Below, piece after piece: positions 16,495 through 24,889 of a stretch of DNA of 64,000 nucleotides. Where the stretch lies: NCBI RefSeq assembly GCF_007856155.1, contig NZ_CP042266.1, positions 6,262,001 to 6,326,000 of the forward strand, in the 5' to 3' direction. The DNA is from Streptomyces qinzhouensis (lineage in GTDB: Bacteria > Actinomycetota > Actinomycetes > Streptomycetales > Streptomycetaceae). Position numbers and translations under genes: made by a program. Position 1 is the stretch's first letter; every line of letters begins with the position of its first letter. The notes beneath the pieces were generated by a model that saw only the letters and a program-made list of their open reading frames with translations, had not been told where the DNA came from and searched no databases.

Positions 16495-17014
16495 GCGGCC
16501 AGGGAATCACGGCCGGGCCCTGTCCCGGTAGTGCCCTCGGACCCTGGTGACCTGCGAAGAATCGGACGCGGCGCGCACTGTCGGCCCGCCCTGAGTCCTG
16601 GCGGTATCCGTGCGCGGTCCGGTCGGCGGGCAGGCGTCCCACGGGCCGGACAGGGGTCCGGGCTCCGGGCTCAGGGCTCCGGGTGGACCCGCGGCGCGGA
16701 GCGATTCCGGACCGACGATCGGCACGCGGTGGCCACGGGCGCGGTGGCCACCTGCGCCGGGGGAGTCGAGCCGAGTGGCCGACGCCGTGCCGGAGCACGG
16801 CCTCGTACGGGCCGGGGCCGGACGCGGGTGTCCGCGTACGGGCCCAGGCCGGGCGCGGGTGTCCGCACCGGGCGGCAACCGGGCTCCGGCGGGGGCGACG
16901 GATCCCGGTGCGCCGGGTCCGACAGGGCTCTCCGCGAGCCCGGTCCGTCGGGACGGGTGCCGCGCCGGGCGCGGGCGCGGGGCCGACGGGGTATGGCCCC
17001 CCGGCCGTCGGAGA
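16495..17014. other. Gene-free 520-base gap
   Basis: This gap between the GNAT gene and the GAF regulator holds very G+C-rich sequence without a convincing gene. All frames give low-complexity Arg/Gly/Pro-rich readings, which is typical of non-coding Streptomyces DNA. A partial direct repeat is visible: GGACGCGGGTGTCCGC at 16818-16833 and GGGCGCGGGTGTCCGC at 16852-16867, 34 bases apart. I see no tRNA or clear promoter. Confidence 0.5.
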
Positions 17015-18232
17015 CTACGCGTGGCGGACCTCGACCTCGATGGACTCCGCGAAGCGGTACGGGCGGCTCATCAGCACCTGGGGCAACTGGCGGCGCAGCC
17101 GGGACATCTCCGCGCGGACCGTCACCGTCCGGGTGGGGTCGCCGAAGAGGTCCGCCGCCAGCTCGGCCGCGCTCCGGCCCTCCCGGTGCGCCGCGAGCCG
17201 CCCCAGCAGCTGCGCATGGCGCGGGCTCAGCTCCTGGACCCAGCTGCCCGCCGCGCCGTGCACGGTCGCCGAAGCGCGCGGAAGACGGGTCAGGTCCACC
17301 ACCACCCGGGCGACCGGACCGGGGCCGCCCGGTTCGGTGATCCGTATCAGCCAGCCGCCCGGCACCGGCTCCAGATCCGCGGTCCCGAACGGTGCGATCC
17401 AGTACCGGCCCGCGGCCGGCGGCCGGGGCAGCTGGAGCCGCCCCTGCGGCGGCGGCATGCCGATGACCGCCGCGGGCCAGCCGTTCCCGTCCGTGACCAC
17501 CGCCCGTCCCGTCATCCGCCCCAGCAGCGGCGCCGCCACCGCCCGCAGTTTCTCCAGGGCCGTCAGATGCGCCAGCCGCAGTTGCGCCTCGGCGAGCCGG
17601 GTCACGGCGGTGACCAGGGGCAGGATCGTGGGGTGCGCGGTCCCCAGCGGGCCGCAGACATTGACCACACCGATGAGCCGCCCGTTGCGCGGGTCGGCGA
17701 CCGGCGCCCCGGCGCACGTCCACGAGTGGTAGGCGGCGACGAAGTGCTCGGCCGCGTGCACCAGGACCGGGCGGCGGGCCACCAGGACCGTTCCTATCGC
17801 GGTCGTCCCGGCCAGCGGCTCGCTCCAGTCGGAGCCGACGACGAAACCATGGGCGTCGCCCTTGCGCAGCACCGCGGTGGTGCCCTCGCGCCACAGCAGC
17901 TTGCCGTCGGCGTCCGCCACCGTCACCACGTGCTGTGCCGCGTCCGCGACGCCCACCAGGCCCTCCCGGAGCACCGGCAGCACCGTCCGCAGCGGGGACT
18001 CGCCGCGCCGCCGTTCGATCTCCTCGCGCGGCAGCAGCCCCGCCCGGCCGCCGCGCTCCGGATCGAGCCCGGCCCGCATCAGCCGCTGCCACGACTCGCC
18101 GATCTCGGCCCGGGGGCCGAGCGCCGATCTCCGCCCGCCCAGTACGGCCTCCCTTACTCCCTTGAGCACTCTTCCGGCCTCGGCCGGGTCCATCGCGGTG
18201 AGTCCGGCCGGGTCGATCGGCGTGGTGTGCAC
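17015..18232 (-). CDS. GAF-domain transcriptional regulator (AcoR-like N-terminus)
   Basis: A 405-residue cytoplasmic regulator. The N-terminal block ALGPRAEIGESWQRLMRAGL resembles the start of AcoR-type activators. A GAF-like sensor follows at about residues 75-225 (VVTVADADGKLLWREG, VLVHAAEHFVAAYHSWTC). The C-terminal 70 residues form a winged helix-like unit (LSPRHAQLLGRLAAHREGRS, then VRAEMSRLRRQL). No AAA+ sigma-54 domain is present. Start chosen at the GTG at 18232 (MHTTPIDPAGLT) with GAGGA upstream; the frame is open to 18406. Target genes are unknown; it reads in the same direction as the AidB-like gene. Confidence 0.8.
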   Translation of the reverse strand: MHTTPIDPAGLTAMDPAEAGRVLKGVREAVLGGRRSALGPRAEIGESWQRLMRAGLDPERGGRAGLLPREEIERRRGESPLRTVLPVLREGLVGVADAAQHVVTVADADGKLLWREGTTAVLRKGDAHGFVVGSDWSEPLAGTTAIGTVLVARRPVLVHAAEHFVAAYHSWTCAGAPVADPRNGRLIGVVNVCGPLGTAHPTILPLVTAVTRLAEAQLRLAHLTALEKLRAVAAPLLGRMTGRAVVTDGNGWPAAVIGMPPPQGRLQLPRPPAAGRYWIAPFGTADLEPVPGGWLIRITEPGGPGPVARVVVDLTRLPRASATVHGAAGSWVQELSPRHAQLLGRLAAHREGRSAAELAADLFGDPTRTVTVRAEMSRLRRQLPQVLMSRPYRFAESIEVEVRHA

Positions 18233-18304
18233 GGAGCGGGGATCCTCCTCGGTGCGGTACGGATCGCGTACCGCGATCGATGCGGCGATAGGTCGCAAGA
18301 GCGT

Positions 18305-18327
18305 TGCAACCCTCTGCAACCCTCGCG
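18305..18327. promoter_or_regulatory. Direct repeat upstream of the GAF regulator
   Basis: TGCAACCCTC and TGCAACCCTC stand 10 bases apart in tandem (TGCAACCCTCTGCAACCCTCG), about 75 bases upstream of the regulator start. On the coding strand this reads GAGGGTTGCAGAGGGTTGCA. A tandem decamer on one helix face near a regulator start is a reasonable operator candidate, possibly autoregulatory. No other support. Confidence 0.35.
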
Positions 18328-18493
18328 AATGGGTGTGCGGGTGTACGAAGGTGTACAGCGCCGGGGTGGTGCCGTGTCGGCGCAGCACCACCCCGGCCAT
18401 GATCATCTTTGGTCGCCCGCCCCCGCAACCACACCGGCCAAACCCTTTTGACCGACCCGCCGCGCGGTCACCGGCCGATCCGCGCCGGCTGGC

Positions 18494-20155
18494 TCAGACC
18501 ACCGCCCGCGCCCGCTCCACCACCGCGCCCGTCGCCAGACCGTGGGGGAGCGTGCCGAAGGCCGTACCCCAGTCGCCGCCCAGCCGCGATGCGCAGAACG
18601 CGTCCGCCACCTCCGGCGGCGCCCAGCGCACCAGCAGGGACCCCTGGAGCACCAGGGCCATCCGCTCCACCAGCCGCCGCGCCCGGCCCTCGGCGCCCTC
18701 CAGATCGGCCAGCTCGGTCAGCAGGTCCTTGATCGCCCCGTCCAGCCGGTGGTCCGCGCCCCGGGCCAGGCCCACCTCCCGCAGGAACGCGTCCAGCGCC
18801 CCGGGCTCCCGGGTCAGCGCCCGCAGCACGTCCAGGGCCTGCACATTGCCCGAGCCCTCCCAGATGGAGTTCAGCGGCGCCTCGCGCAGCAGCCGCGGCA
18901 GCCCGGACTCCTCCACGTACCCGTTGCCGCCCAGGCACTCCAGCGCCTCGCCGATCATCGGCGTACCGCGTTTGGTCACCCAGTACTTCGCGGTCGGCAC
19001 GGCGATCCGCAGCAGCGCCCGGTCCGCCTCCGTACCGGAGTCGTACGCCGCCGCCAGCCGCATCCCGAGGACCGTCGCCGCCTCCGACTCCAGCGCCAGA
19101 TCCGCCAGCACGTTCCGCATCAGCGGCTTGTCGATCAGCGGCCCGCCGAAGGCGTGGCGGTACGCCGAGTGGTGGATCGCCTGCGCCACGGCCTGCCGCA
19201 TCTGCGCCGCCGAACCGAGCACACAGTCCAGCCGGGTGGCCGCGACCATCTCGATGATGGTGCGCACCCCGCGGCCCTCGTCACCGACCCGCCGGGCCCA
19301 GGTCCCGGCGAACTCCACCTCCGCCGACGCGTTCGAACGGTTGCCCAGTTTGTCCTTCAGCCGCTGGATCCGGAACACATTGCGCGTCCCGTCCGCGAGC
19401 ACCCGCGGCACCAGGAAGCACGTCAGCCCCTCCGGCGCCTGTGCCAGCACCAGGAAGCCGTCCGACATCGGTGCGGAACAGAACCATTTGTGGCCGGTCA
19501 GGACATACTCCCCGGAACCGCCCGCCAGCTCCTCGGCGCGGGTCGTGTTCGCCCGTACATCGCTGCCGCCCTGCTTCTCCGTCATCCCCATGCCGAACAG
19601 CGCGCCCGGCTTCCGCTCCGCGGGCAGCAGCTCCCGAACATAGGTGTGCGAGGTCAGCCGGGGCTCCCACTCGGCCGCGAGCACCGGATCCGTCCGCAGC
19701 GCGGGTACGGCGGCGTGCGTCATCGACAGCGGGCAGCCGTGCCCGGCCTCCGTCTGCGACCACACCAGGAAGCCCGCGGCGCGCCGCACATGCCCGGACG
19801 GGCGGCCCCAGGCATCGGTGAGCCCGGCGCCGACGGCATGGCCCAGCAGCCGGTGCCAGGCCGGGTGGAACGCGACCTCGTCGATCCGGTTGCCGTAGCG
19901 GTCGTGGGTCCGCAGCTTCGGGGGGTTCTCGTTGGCGAGCGTCCCCCACTCCTGCGCCTGGGCCGAGCCGGCCGCCGTGCCCAGCTCGGTCAGCTCCGTC
20001 CGTACCGTCGCGGTCAGCTCCGCCCGGGCCGCCTCGGGCAGATCCGCGCCCGCGTGCCGCGCCACCGCCTCCGTCAGTGCCCGGTCGGAACCGAAGACGT
20101 CGTATCCCACCAGGGGCGGAGCCTGGTTGGTCACTGTGTGGGTGCTGGTCTCCAT
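18494..20155 (-). CDS. aidB: AidB-type acyl-CoA dehydrogenase family protein
   Basis: A 553-residue flavoprotein matching E. coli AidB block by block: HTVTNQAPPL near the start, GMGMTEKQGGSDVRANTTRA at about residue 185, GHKWFCSAPMSDGFLVLAQ, RLKDKLGNRSNASAEVEF, and NSIWEGSGNVQALDVLRAL near residue 430. Length is as in AidB (about 541). AidB is linked to protection from alkylation damage (family knowledge). The ATG at 20155 aligns with the AidB N-terminus but has no ribosome site, and only 17 bases separate it from the divergent yihY start. Ends with an acidic-free, Ala/Val-rich tail. Confidence 0.9.
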   Translation of the reverse strand: METSTHTVTNQAPPLVGYDVFGSDRALTEAVARHAGADLPEAARAELTATVRTELTELGTAAGSAQAQEWGTLANENPPKLRTHDRYGNRIDEVAFHPAWHRLLGHAVGAGLTDAWGRPSGHVRRAAGFLVWSQTEAGHGCPLSMTHAAVPALRTDPVLAAEWEPRLTSHTYVRELLPAERKPGALFGMGMTEKQGGSDVRANTTRAEELAGGSGEYVLTGHKWFCSAPMSDGFLVLAQAPEGLTCFLVPRVLADGTRNVFRIQRLKDKLGNRSNASAEVEFAGTWARRVGDEGRGVRTIIEMVAATRLDCVLGSAAQMRQAVAQAIHHSAYRHAFGGPLIDKPLMRNVLADLALESEAATVLGMRLAAAYDSGTEADRALLRIAVPTAKYWVTKRGTPMIGEALECLGGNGYVEESGLPRLLREAPLNSIWEGSGNVQALDVLRALTREPGALDAFLREVGLARGADHRLDGAIKDLLTELADLEGAEGRARRLVERMALVLQGSLLVRWAPPEVADAFCASRLGGDWGTAFGTLPHGLATGAVVERARAVV

Positions 20156-20172
20156 GCCGATACGGTAAGGAG

Positions 20173-21531
20173 GTGCAGGCAGCAAATGAAACACCCGAAC
20201 GGCATTCGGGGCGGCTCCATCGGGCCCGGGTCCTCTACCGCAACGTCTCCAAGCGGAAGATGGTCTGGCTGTTGCTGAAGGACACCGTCAACTCGTGTAT
20301 CGAGTACCGGATCCTCGGGCTGGCGGCGGAGGCGGCGTTCTTCACCCTGCTGTCGCTGCCGCCCCTGATGCTCGGTCTCCTCGGCCTTCTGGGTTACATC
20401 GACTCGTGGACCGACACCACCACCGTCGCCTCCATCGAGAAGAACATCCTCAACGCGGTGGGGACCGTGCTCTCGGAGCGGGGCGTCAACGAGATCGCCG
20501 AACCCCTGCTGGCCGATGTCACCCACGGCGGCCGGCCCGATCTGATCTCCATCGGGTTCGCGATCGCCCTCTGGTCGGGCTCCCGCGCGGTGAACGTCTT
20601 CATCGACACCATCACCGTGATGTACGGTCTCGACGGCCATCGGGGCATCGTCGCGACCCGGCTGCTGGCCTTTCTGCTCTATCTCGTCGCCCTGGTCATC
20701 GGGGCGGTGGTGCTGCCGCTCGCGGCCGTCGGCCCGGACCGGGTGGTCGAGCTGGTGCCCTGGGGCACCACCCTGGTCACGATCGTCTACTGGCCGGTCG
20801 TCATCCTGCTGAGCGTCGCGTTCCTGACGACGCTGTACCACGTGTCCGTACCCGTCAGGTCTCCGTGGATCGAGGACGTGCCCGGCGCGCTGGTCGCGCT
20901 CGCCATGGGCGTGGCGGGCAGCGCCCTGCTCCGGGTCTACATCACCAGCACGGTGGAGGGGCCGACGATCTACGGGTCGCTCGCCGCGCCCATCGCCGTA
21001 CTGCTGTGGATCGGGGTCTCCGCCTTCGCCGTCCTGGTCGGCGCGGCCGTCAACGCGGCCATCGACCGGGTCTGGCCTTCGGTCGCCACGGCCGCCGCCC
21101 GCGCCGCCAACGAGCGGCTGCGCGAGGCACAGGCGGTGGAGGTGCTGGCCCGGGCGCAGGCGGCGCGGATGTACGAGTACGAGGGGGACGCCGACGACGA
21201 CGCGGACGGCGGGCCCGGGGACATCCCGTCGGAGTTCCCGGAGCGCTGGTCCCGCTTTCTGCCGCCGGACGATCTGAGGGCCCGGCTGCACACGGGCAAA
21301 CCGCAGCAGGGCGGGCGGCCGGGCACCGCGGAACCGAAGGCCGGGCCCTCGTACCCGGGGGAGCGGCCGGCGTATCCGGAGCGCCCGCCCTACCCCGCGC
21401 GCCCGCCGTATCCGGGCCGGCCGCCGTATCCCGCGGGCCGTCCCTACCCGGCCCGGCCGGAGCGGCCGCCGTCCGCGGACAAGGCCCGCGGCGACGGTCC
21501 GGACGGGCCGCCGTACGACGACCGGGGGTAG
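20173..21531 (+). CDS. YihY/virulence factor BrkB family membrane protein
   Basis: A 452-residue inner membrane protein with six or so helices between residues 45 and 300, typical of the YihY/BrkB family: EYRILGLAAEAAFFTLLSLP, ISIGFAIALWSGSRAVNVF, PWIEDVPGALVALAMGVAGS and GSLAAPIAVLLWIGVSAFAV. The function of the family is not settled. After an acidic linker it has a Pro/Tyr-rich tail of repeated PPYPxRPPYP units (about residues 395-440), probably disordered on the cytoplasmic side. Start is the GTG at 20173 (MQAANETPERHSGRLHRA); the AAGGAG directly abuts it, too close for a normal ribosome site. Confidence 0.88.
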   Translation: MQAANETPERHSGRLHRARVLYRNVSKRKMVWLLLKDTVNSCIEYRILGLAAEAAFFTLLSLPPLMLGLLGLLGYIDSWTDTTTVASIEKNILNAVGTVLSERGVNEIAEPLLADVTHGGRPDLISIGFAIALWSGSRAVNVFIDTITVMYGLDGHRGIVATRLLAFLLYLVALVIGAVVLPLAAVGPDRVVELVPWGTTLVTIVYWPVVILLSVAFLTTLYHVSVPVRSPWIEDVPGALVALAMGVAGSALLRVYITSTVEGPTIYGSLAAPIAVLLWIGVSAFAVLVGAAVNAAIDRVWPSVATAAARAANERLREAQAVEVLARAQAARMYEYEGDADDDADGGPGDIPSEFPERWSRFLPPDDLRARLHTGKPQQGGRPGTAEPKAGPSYPGERPAYPERPPYPARPPYPGRPPYPAGRPYPARPERPPSADKARGDGPDGPPYDDRG

Positions 21532-21541
21532 CCTCGGACTC

Positions 21542-22330
21542 ATGTACGAGGAGCGTGCCTCGGCGCTGGCGGGCGCGGTCGTCTGGACGAAAACGCCCGC
21601 GCCCGGGGGCCGAGGCATGGTGGCAGGGACGGCCCGGCCGGTCCTGCCCGACGGGTGCATGGACCTCCTGTGGACCCCGGGGCGGCTCTTCGTCGCGGGC
21701 CCCGACACCAGGGCGCAGCCGCCGCAGGGCGGGCCGGGGGACCGGTTCGCGGGGATACGGTTCGCCCCCGGCACGGCGCCCGCGGTCCTCGGGGTCCCGG
21801 CCCACGAGCTCCGGGACCTGCGGGTCGAACTGGCCGGGCTCTGGGGCGCGGCGGGGGCCCGACGGCTCACCGAACGCGTCGACACGGCCGCCGACCCGGT
21901 CAACGAACTGGAGTCCGTGGCGCTGGAGACCGCGGCGCGCCGGGCCGCCGACGGCGTCCACCCGGATCCGCTGCTGACCCGGGTGGTACGGCTCCTCGAC
22001 GGCGGCGCTCCGGTGGCCGCCGCGGCCGGCGCCGTCGGTCTCGGCCCCCGCGCGCTGCACCGCCGGGCACTGGACGCCTTCGGCTACGGCCCCAAGACCC
22101 TGGCCCGGGTGCTCCGCCTCCAGCGGGCCCTCGCCCTGGTCGGCCGGGGCGCACCGTACGCGTCCGCCGCGGTGTCGGCGGGCTATGCCGACCAGGCGCA
22201 CTTCGCCCGGGAGATGCGCGCCCTGTCGGGCATGACGCTGAGCACGTACTGGAGCGGGTACCGGGCGGGCGCTCAGGCGGCGGCGAAGAGCGAGACGCCC
22301 ATGCCGTCGGGGTCGAGCACCACGGCATAG
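21542..22330 (+). CDS. AraC-type helix-turn-helix regulator
   Basis: A 262-residue regulator. The N-terminal half carries the DUF6597-like pattern VLPDGCMDLLWTPGRLFVAGP at about residues 34-54. The C-terminal half is an AraC-like double HTH with VAAAAGAVGLGPRALHRRAL and SAAVSAGYADQAHFAREMRA at about residues 155-230. It starts 10 bases after yihY. Its last 58 bases overlap the convergent VOC gene. AraC/VOC pairs of this kind are common in Streptomyces; control of the VOC gene is inference. Confidence 0.85.
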   Translation: MYEERASALAGAVVWTKTPAPGGRGMVAGTARPVLPDGCMDLLWTPGRLFVAGPDTRAQPPQGGPGDRFAGIRFAPGTAPAVLGVPAHELRDLRVELAGLWGAAGARRLTERVDTAADPVNELESVALETAARRAADGVHPDPLLTRVVRLLDGGAPVAAAAGAVGLGPRALHRRALDAFGYGPKTLARVLRLQRALALVGRGAPYASAAVSAGYADQAHFAREMRALSGMTLSTYWSGYRAGAQAAAKSETPMPSGSSTTA

Positions 22331-22662
22331 CGCTGCCCCCACACCGCATCCCACGGCGCGAGGTGCGTCCGGTGTCCGGCGGCGACCAGTTCGTCATGGA
22401 GCTTGTCCACGGCGTCCGGGCTCTCGCAGAGGAAGGCGAGACCGATCCGCTCGCCCCCGCTCGGGCGGGTCCAGGACGGGTCGTAGGAACGGATGACCTC
22501 CTCCGTGTCCCACAGGACCCGCAGCCCGGACGGCAGGGCCGCCTCCACATGAGGGGCCCCGTCCGCGTCCGCGGGGATGTCCAGACCGAGCCGGCGGTAG
22601 AAGGCGAGGGACGCGGCCATGTCGGAGACGACGAGGCTGATGGCGTCGAGTCGTACTGTCAT
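22273..22662 (-). CDS. VOC (glyoxalase-fold) family protein
   Basis: A 129-residue protein of the vicinal oxygen chelate fold with the usual two beta-alpha-beta-beta-beta units: LDAISLVVSDMAASLAFYRR at residues 5-24 and ERIGLAFLCESPDAVDKLHD in the second unit, ending YAVVLDPDGMGVSLFAA. The metal site is incomplete (no His in the first strand), so it may be a binding rather than catalytic member. Its 3' end overlaps the AraC-type gene by 58 bases tail to tail. Confidence 0.85.
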   Translation of the reverse strand: MTVRLDAISLVVSDMAASLAFYRRLGLDIPADADGAPHVEAALPSGLRVLWDTEEVIRSYDPSWTRPSGGERIGLAFLCESPDAVDKLHDELVAAGHRTHLAPWDAVWGQRYAVVLDPDGMGVSLFAAA

Positions 22663-22822
22663 GCCTTCACGCTAGGCGGCAACCCTCGTCCGGTCTTGAA
22701 GAAATCGGCTCCCGGCCGGGATCGCGCCGCGAACGGATGATCCCGGGGCACAGTCCGGCCGACCGCAAGAAGCCCGGGTGGCCGGACCGCGCGACCGCGC
22801 CGCGCGTCCGGCCGCCCCTCGT

Positions 22823-23614
22823 TCAGCGGGCGGGCGCCGCCCCCGCGGGAACCGGCCGGGTCGCCGTCGCCGGGGTCAGCAGCCGCTCCGCGAGATAGCC
22901 GAAGACCAGGCCGAACACCGCCCACAGCGCCGTCTGCACGGCGAGCGTCGCCAGCCGGAACTCCCAGAGCACAGCCGCCGGGAACCCCTTGGGAACCTCG
23001 TCGAACGACGGTAGGAAGGCATAGCCGACGGCCGTCACCAGAATGAACCCCGCCACCGCGGCGACGGTGGCGTTCCAGTTGCCCCAGCGGGCCGCCAGCC
23101 GTCGGCCGACGATCACCGCCGCCACCGTCAGCAGCACGCTCGCCAGCACCATCAGGAAGTACAGCGAGGTGCGCTGCCCGATGGTGTCGGGGTCCCCGAC
23201 GGCGGGCGGATTGGGCGGGTACTTGAGATACGGGACGACGTATCCGCTCAGCAGCGCGCCGGAGGCCACCAGCAGGGCCGTGGCGCGCGGTCCGAAGCGG
23301 CCGGTGCGGCCGAGCGCCGCGCAGTAGACGAGGGCCGCGATGCCGCCGACCGCGACCCCGTACACGAGGACGCCGGTGGCGAGTCCGGCCGTGGACTGGA
23401 CGGCCCGGCTGACGAGTTCCTCGCCGCCGTCGTGGTGGCCGTGGGCGCCCGCCTCCTCGAAGGCGATGGCCGCGTCCACCGGCCCCTCGCCCAGGAAGTA
23501 CGCCACGGCCAGGGCGCAGACTCCGGCGATCAGGCCTGCCAGCATGCCCCGTACCAACAGGGCCCGCACGGCGGCGGGACCGGTGGGCACGGGGGTGTGG
23601 TGATTCGTTGTCAT
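22823..23614 (-). CDS. cbtA: Cobalt transporter subunit CbtA
   Basis: A 263-residue membrane protein of the CbtA family, with about five helices (LLVRGMLAGLIAGVCALAVA, ALLVASGALLSGYVVPYLKY, TALWAVFGLVFGYLAERLL). A His-rich outer loop, EEAGAHGHHDGGEE at about residues 50-63, should bind cobalt. It follows cbtB by 29 bases. The pair is a two-part cobalt importer, and the cobalamin riboswitch upstream links it to B12 supply. The ATG at 23614 begins MTTNHHTPVP; the longer reading upstream is non-coding. Confidence 0.9.
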   Translation of the reverse strand: MTTNHHTPVPTGPAAVRALLVRGMLAGLIAGVCALAVAYFLGEGPVDAAIAFEEAGAHGHHDGGEELVSRAVQSTAGLATGVLVYGVAVGGIAALVYCAALGRTGRFGPRATALLVASGALLSGYVVPYLKYPPNPPAVGDPDTIGQRTSLYFLMVLASVLLTVAAVIVGRRLAARWGNWNATVAAVAGFILVTAVGYAFLPSFDEVPKGFPAAVLWEFRLATLAVQTALWAVFGLVFGYLAERLLTPATATRPVPAGAAPAR

Positions 23615-23643
23615 CCGTGCTCTTTCTTCCGCGCGTGGTGGGG

Positions 23644-23871
23644 TCAGTGGCACGGGAAGCCGAGCAGATGACGGCCGTCGTGCACCCACTCGTGCACGGT
23701 CTCGCCGGAGAGTACGGCGACGGCGCCCTGCTCGGCGCCGACGAAGTAGAGCAGGATCAGCATCAGTATCCCGCCGAACACGGCCCAGGGCGCGATCTCC
23801 TTGAGGGAGATGGGCACGAGAGCTTCCGGAGCGGACGGCAGGGGAGTGGCGGATACGGCCGACTGGGCCAT
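23644..23871 (-). CDS. cbtB: Cobalt transporter subunit CbtB
   Basis: A 75-residue protein with one membrane helix (PWAVFGGILMLILLYFVGAE, about residues 28-47) and a His/Cys-rich outer tail, ETVHEWVHDGRHLLGFPCH, the hallmark of CbtB. A perfect GGAGGTTGTC ribosome site precedes the ATG. It is the first gene behind the cobalamin riboswitch and is co-transcribed with cbtA. Confidence 0.92.
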   Translation of the reverse strand: MAQSAVSATPLPSAPEALVPISLKEIAPWAVFGGILMLILLYFVGAEQGAVAVLSGETVHEWVHDGRHLLGFPCH

Positions 23872-23884
23872 GACAACCTCCAGA

Positions 23885-24035
23885 GGGAACAACGCGTCCC
23901 GGTCGTGGTGCCTGAGACGAAGGTGCTGGGTCTGACTTCCCGTGGAGATACGGGTACACAGTGGCGCGACCGTGCCGGATTCACACCGGACTTCCGTCAC
24001 ATCCTCGTCATGTACACGTGACCGTACCGCGTGTG
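23885..24035 (-). ncRNA. Cobalamin riboswitch upstream of cbtBA
   Basis: On the minus strand the leader of cbtB contains GAAGTCCGGTGTGAATCCGG, then CACGGTCGCGCCACTGTGTA, then GGGAAGTCAGACCC, followed by CAGGCACCACG. These are the conserved core of the cobalamin aptamer, including the GTGxGAATCCGG and CGCCACTGT segments and the AGTCAGA element. High B12 should shut down the cobalt importer. The outer boundaries are estimated. Expression platform: the ribosome site of cbtB lies right after the aptamer, so translation control is plausible. Confidence 0.9.
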
Positions 24036-24171
24036 CGGGTCCGCCGCCATGGCGCGTATCCGACCTGCCCGGCCGGAAGATGTGCTTGGGTACGGGGGCG
24101 TCCGGGAGACCGGGTGCCTGCGGGCGGGGTATCCGGGAACTTCCCGGCGGGGCAGGGGAGTCGAGGCGGAG

Positions 24172-24777
24172 ATGACCACACGGGTGCTGTTGCTGACGGC
24201 CGCGACGACGGCCGCGGTACGGGCCGTCCGGTTCGACTCCGGGGCGCCGCTGGACGAACCGGGCCGGGCGGCCGCGCTGGCCGCGGCGGGCCGGCTGCCA
24301 CGCGCCGCACGGGTGCTCACCGCCCCCTCCCGGCGCTGCCGCGAAACCGCCGCCGCGCTGGGCCTCGGCGCGGAGCACCGGGTCGAGGCGGCCCTCGCCG
24401 ACTGGGATCTGGGCCGCTGGGAGGGGCGGGCTCTGGCCGAGGTGACCGGGACCGAGCCCGCGGCGGTCGGCGCCTGGCTCACCGACCCCGCCGCCGCGCC
24501 GCACGGCGGCGAGTCGCTGCTCGCGCTCCGGGACCGGGTCGGCGACTGGCTGGCCGCGCTCGGCGGGCGGACCCCGGAGCGGGTGCTGGCGATCGCCGAA
24601 CCCGCCGTGGTCCGGGCCGCCGTGGTCCATGCGCTGGCGCTGCCCCCGGAGGCCTTCTGGCGGCTGGACGTCCCCCCGCTCACCGTCACCGAACTCTCGG
24701 GCCGCGAGAACCGCTGGAACCTCCGCCTGGGTACCCCGTCGGCCCCGGACCCGGCCCCGGACCCGCCTTCGGAGTAA
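24172..24777 (+). CDS. Histidine-phosphatase-like protein without catalytic histidines
   Basis: A 201-residue protein with the fold pattern of the phosphoglycerate mutase/CobC superfamily: VLTAPSRRCRETAAALGLG (about residue 50), DWDLGRWEGRALAEV (about residue 80), PHGGESLLALRDRVGDWL (about residue 110) and PEAFWRLDVPPLTVTEL. But the RHG motif at the N-terminus is replaced by LLLTAATTAA, and the second catalytic His before the VVRAAVVHAL helix is replaced by IAEPA. It is probably not a phosphatase. It is divergent from the B12-controlled cobalt importer, so a binding or regulatory role in corrinoid metabolism is possible (inference). Confidence 0.85.
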   Translation: MTTRVLLLTAATTAAVRAVRFDSGAPLDEPGRAAALAAAGRLPRAARVLTAPSRRCRETAAALGLGAEHRVEAALADWDLGRWEGRALAEVTGTEPAAVGAWLTDPAAAPHGGESLLALRDRVGDWLAALGGRTPERVLAIAEPAVVRAAVVHALALPPEAFWRLDVPPLTVTELSGRENRWNLRLGTPSAPDPAPDPPSE

Positions 24778-24889
24778 CGGGCCCGAAGGACCTGCCGGGT
24801 ACGGCGTTCCCGCCGCCCCGGCCGGGGCCGGGCGCGGGGTGCCGCGTACCGTCGACGGGTACCCATGGCCCGGCGAGGAGAGCTGACGT

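Noticed and set aside
24031..24171. Longer N-terminus of the phosphatase-like protein
   Set aside because: The added residues lack family similarity and would overlap the riboswitch; the ATG at 24172 gives the normal N-terminus.
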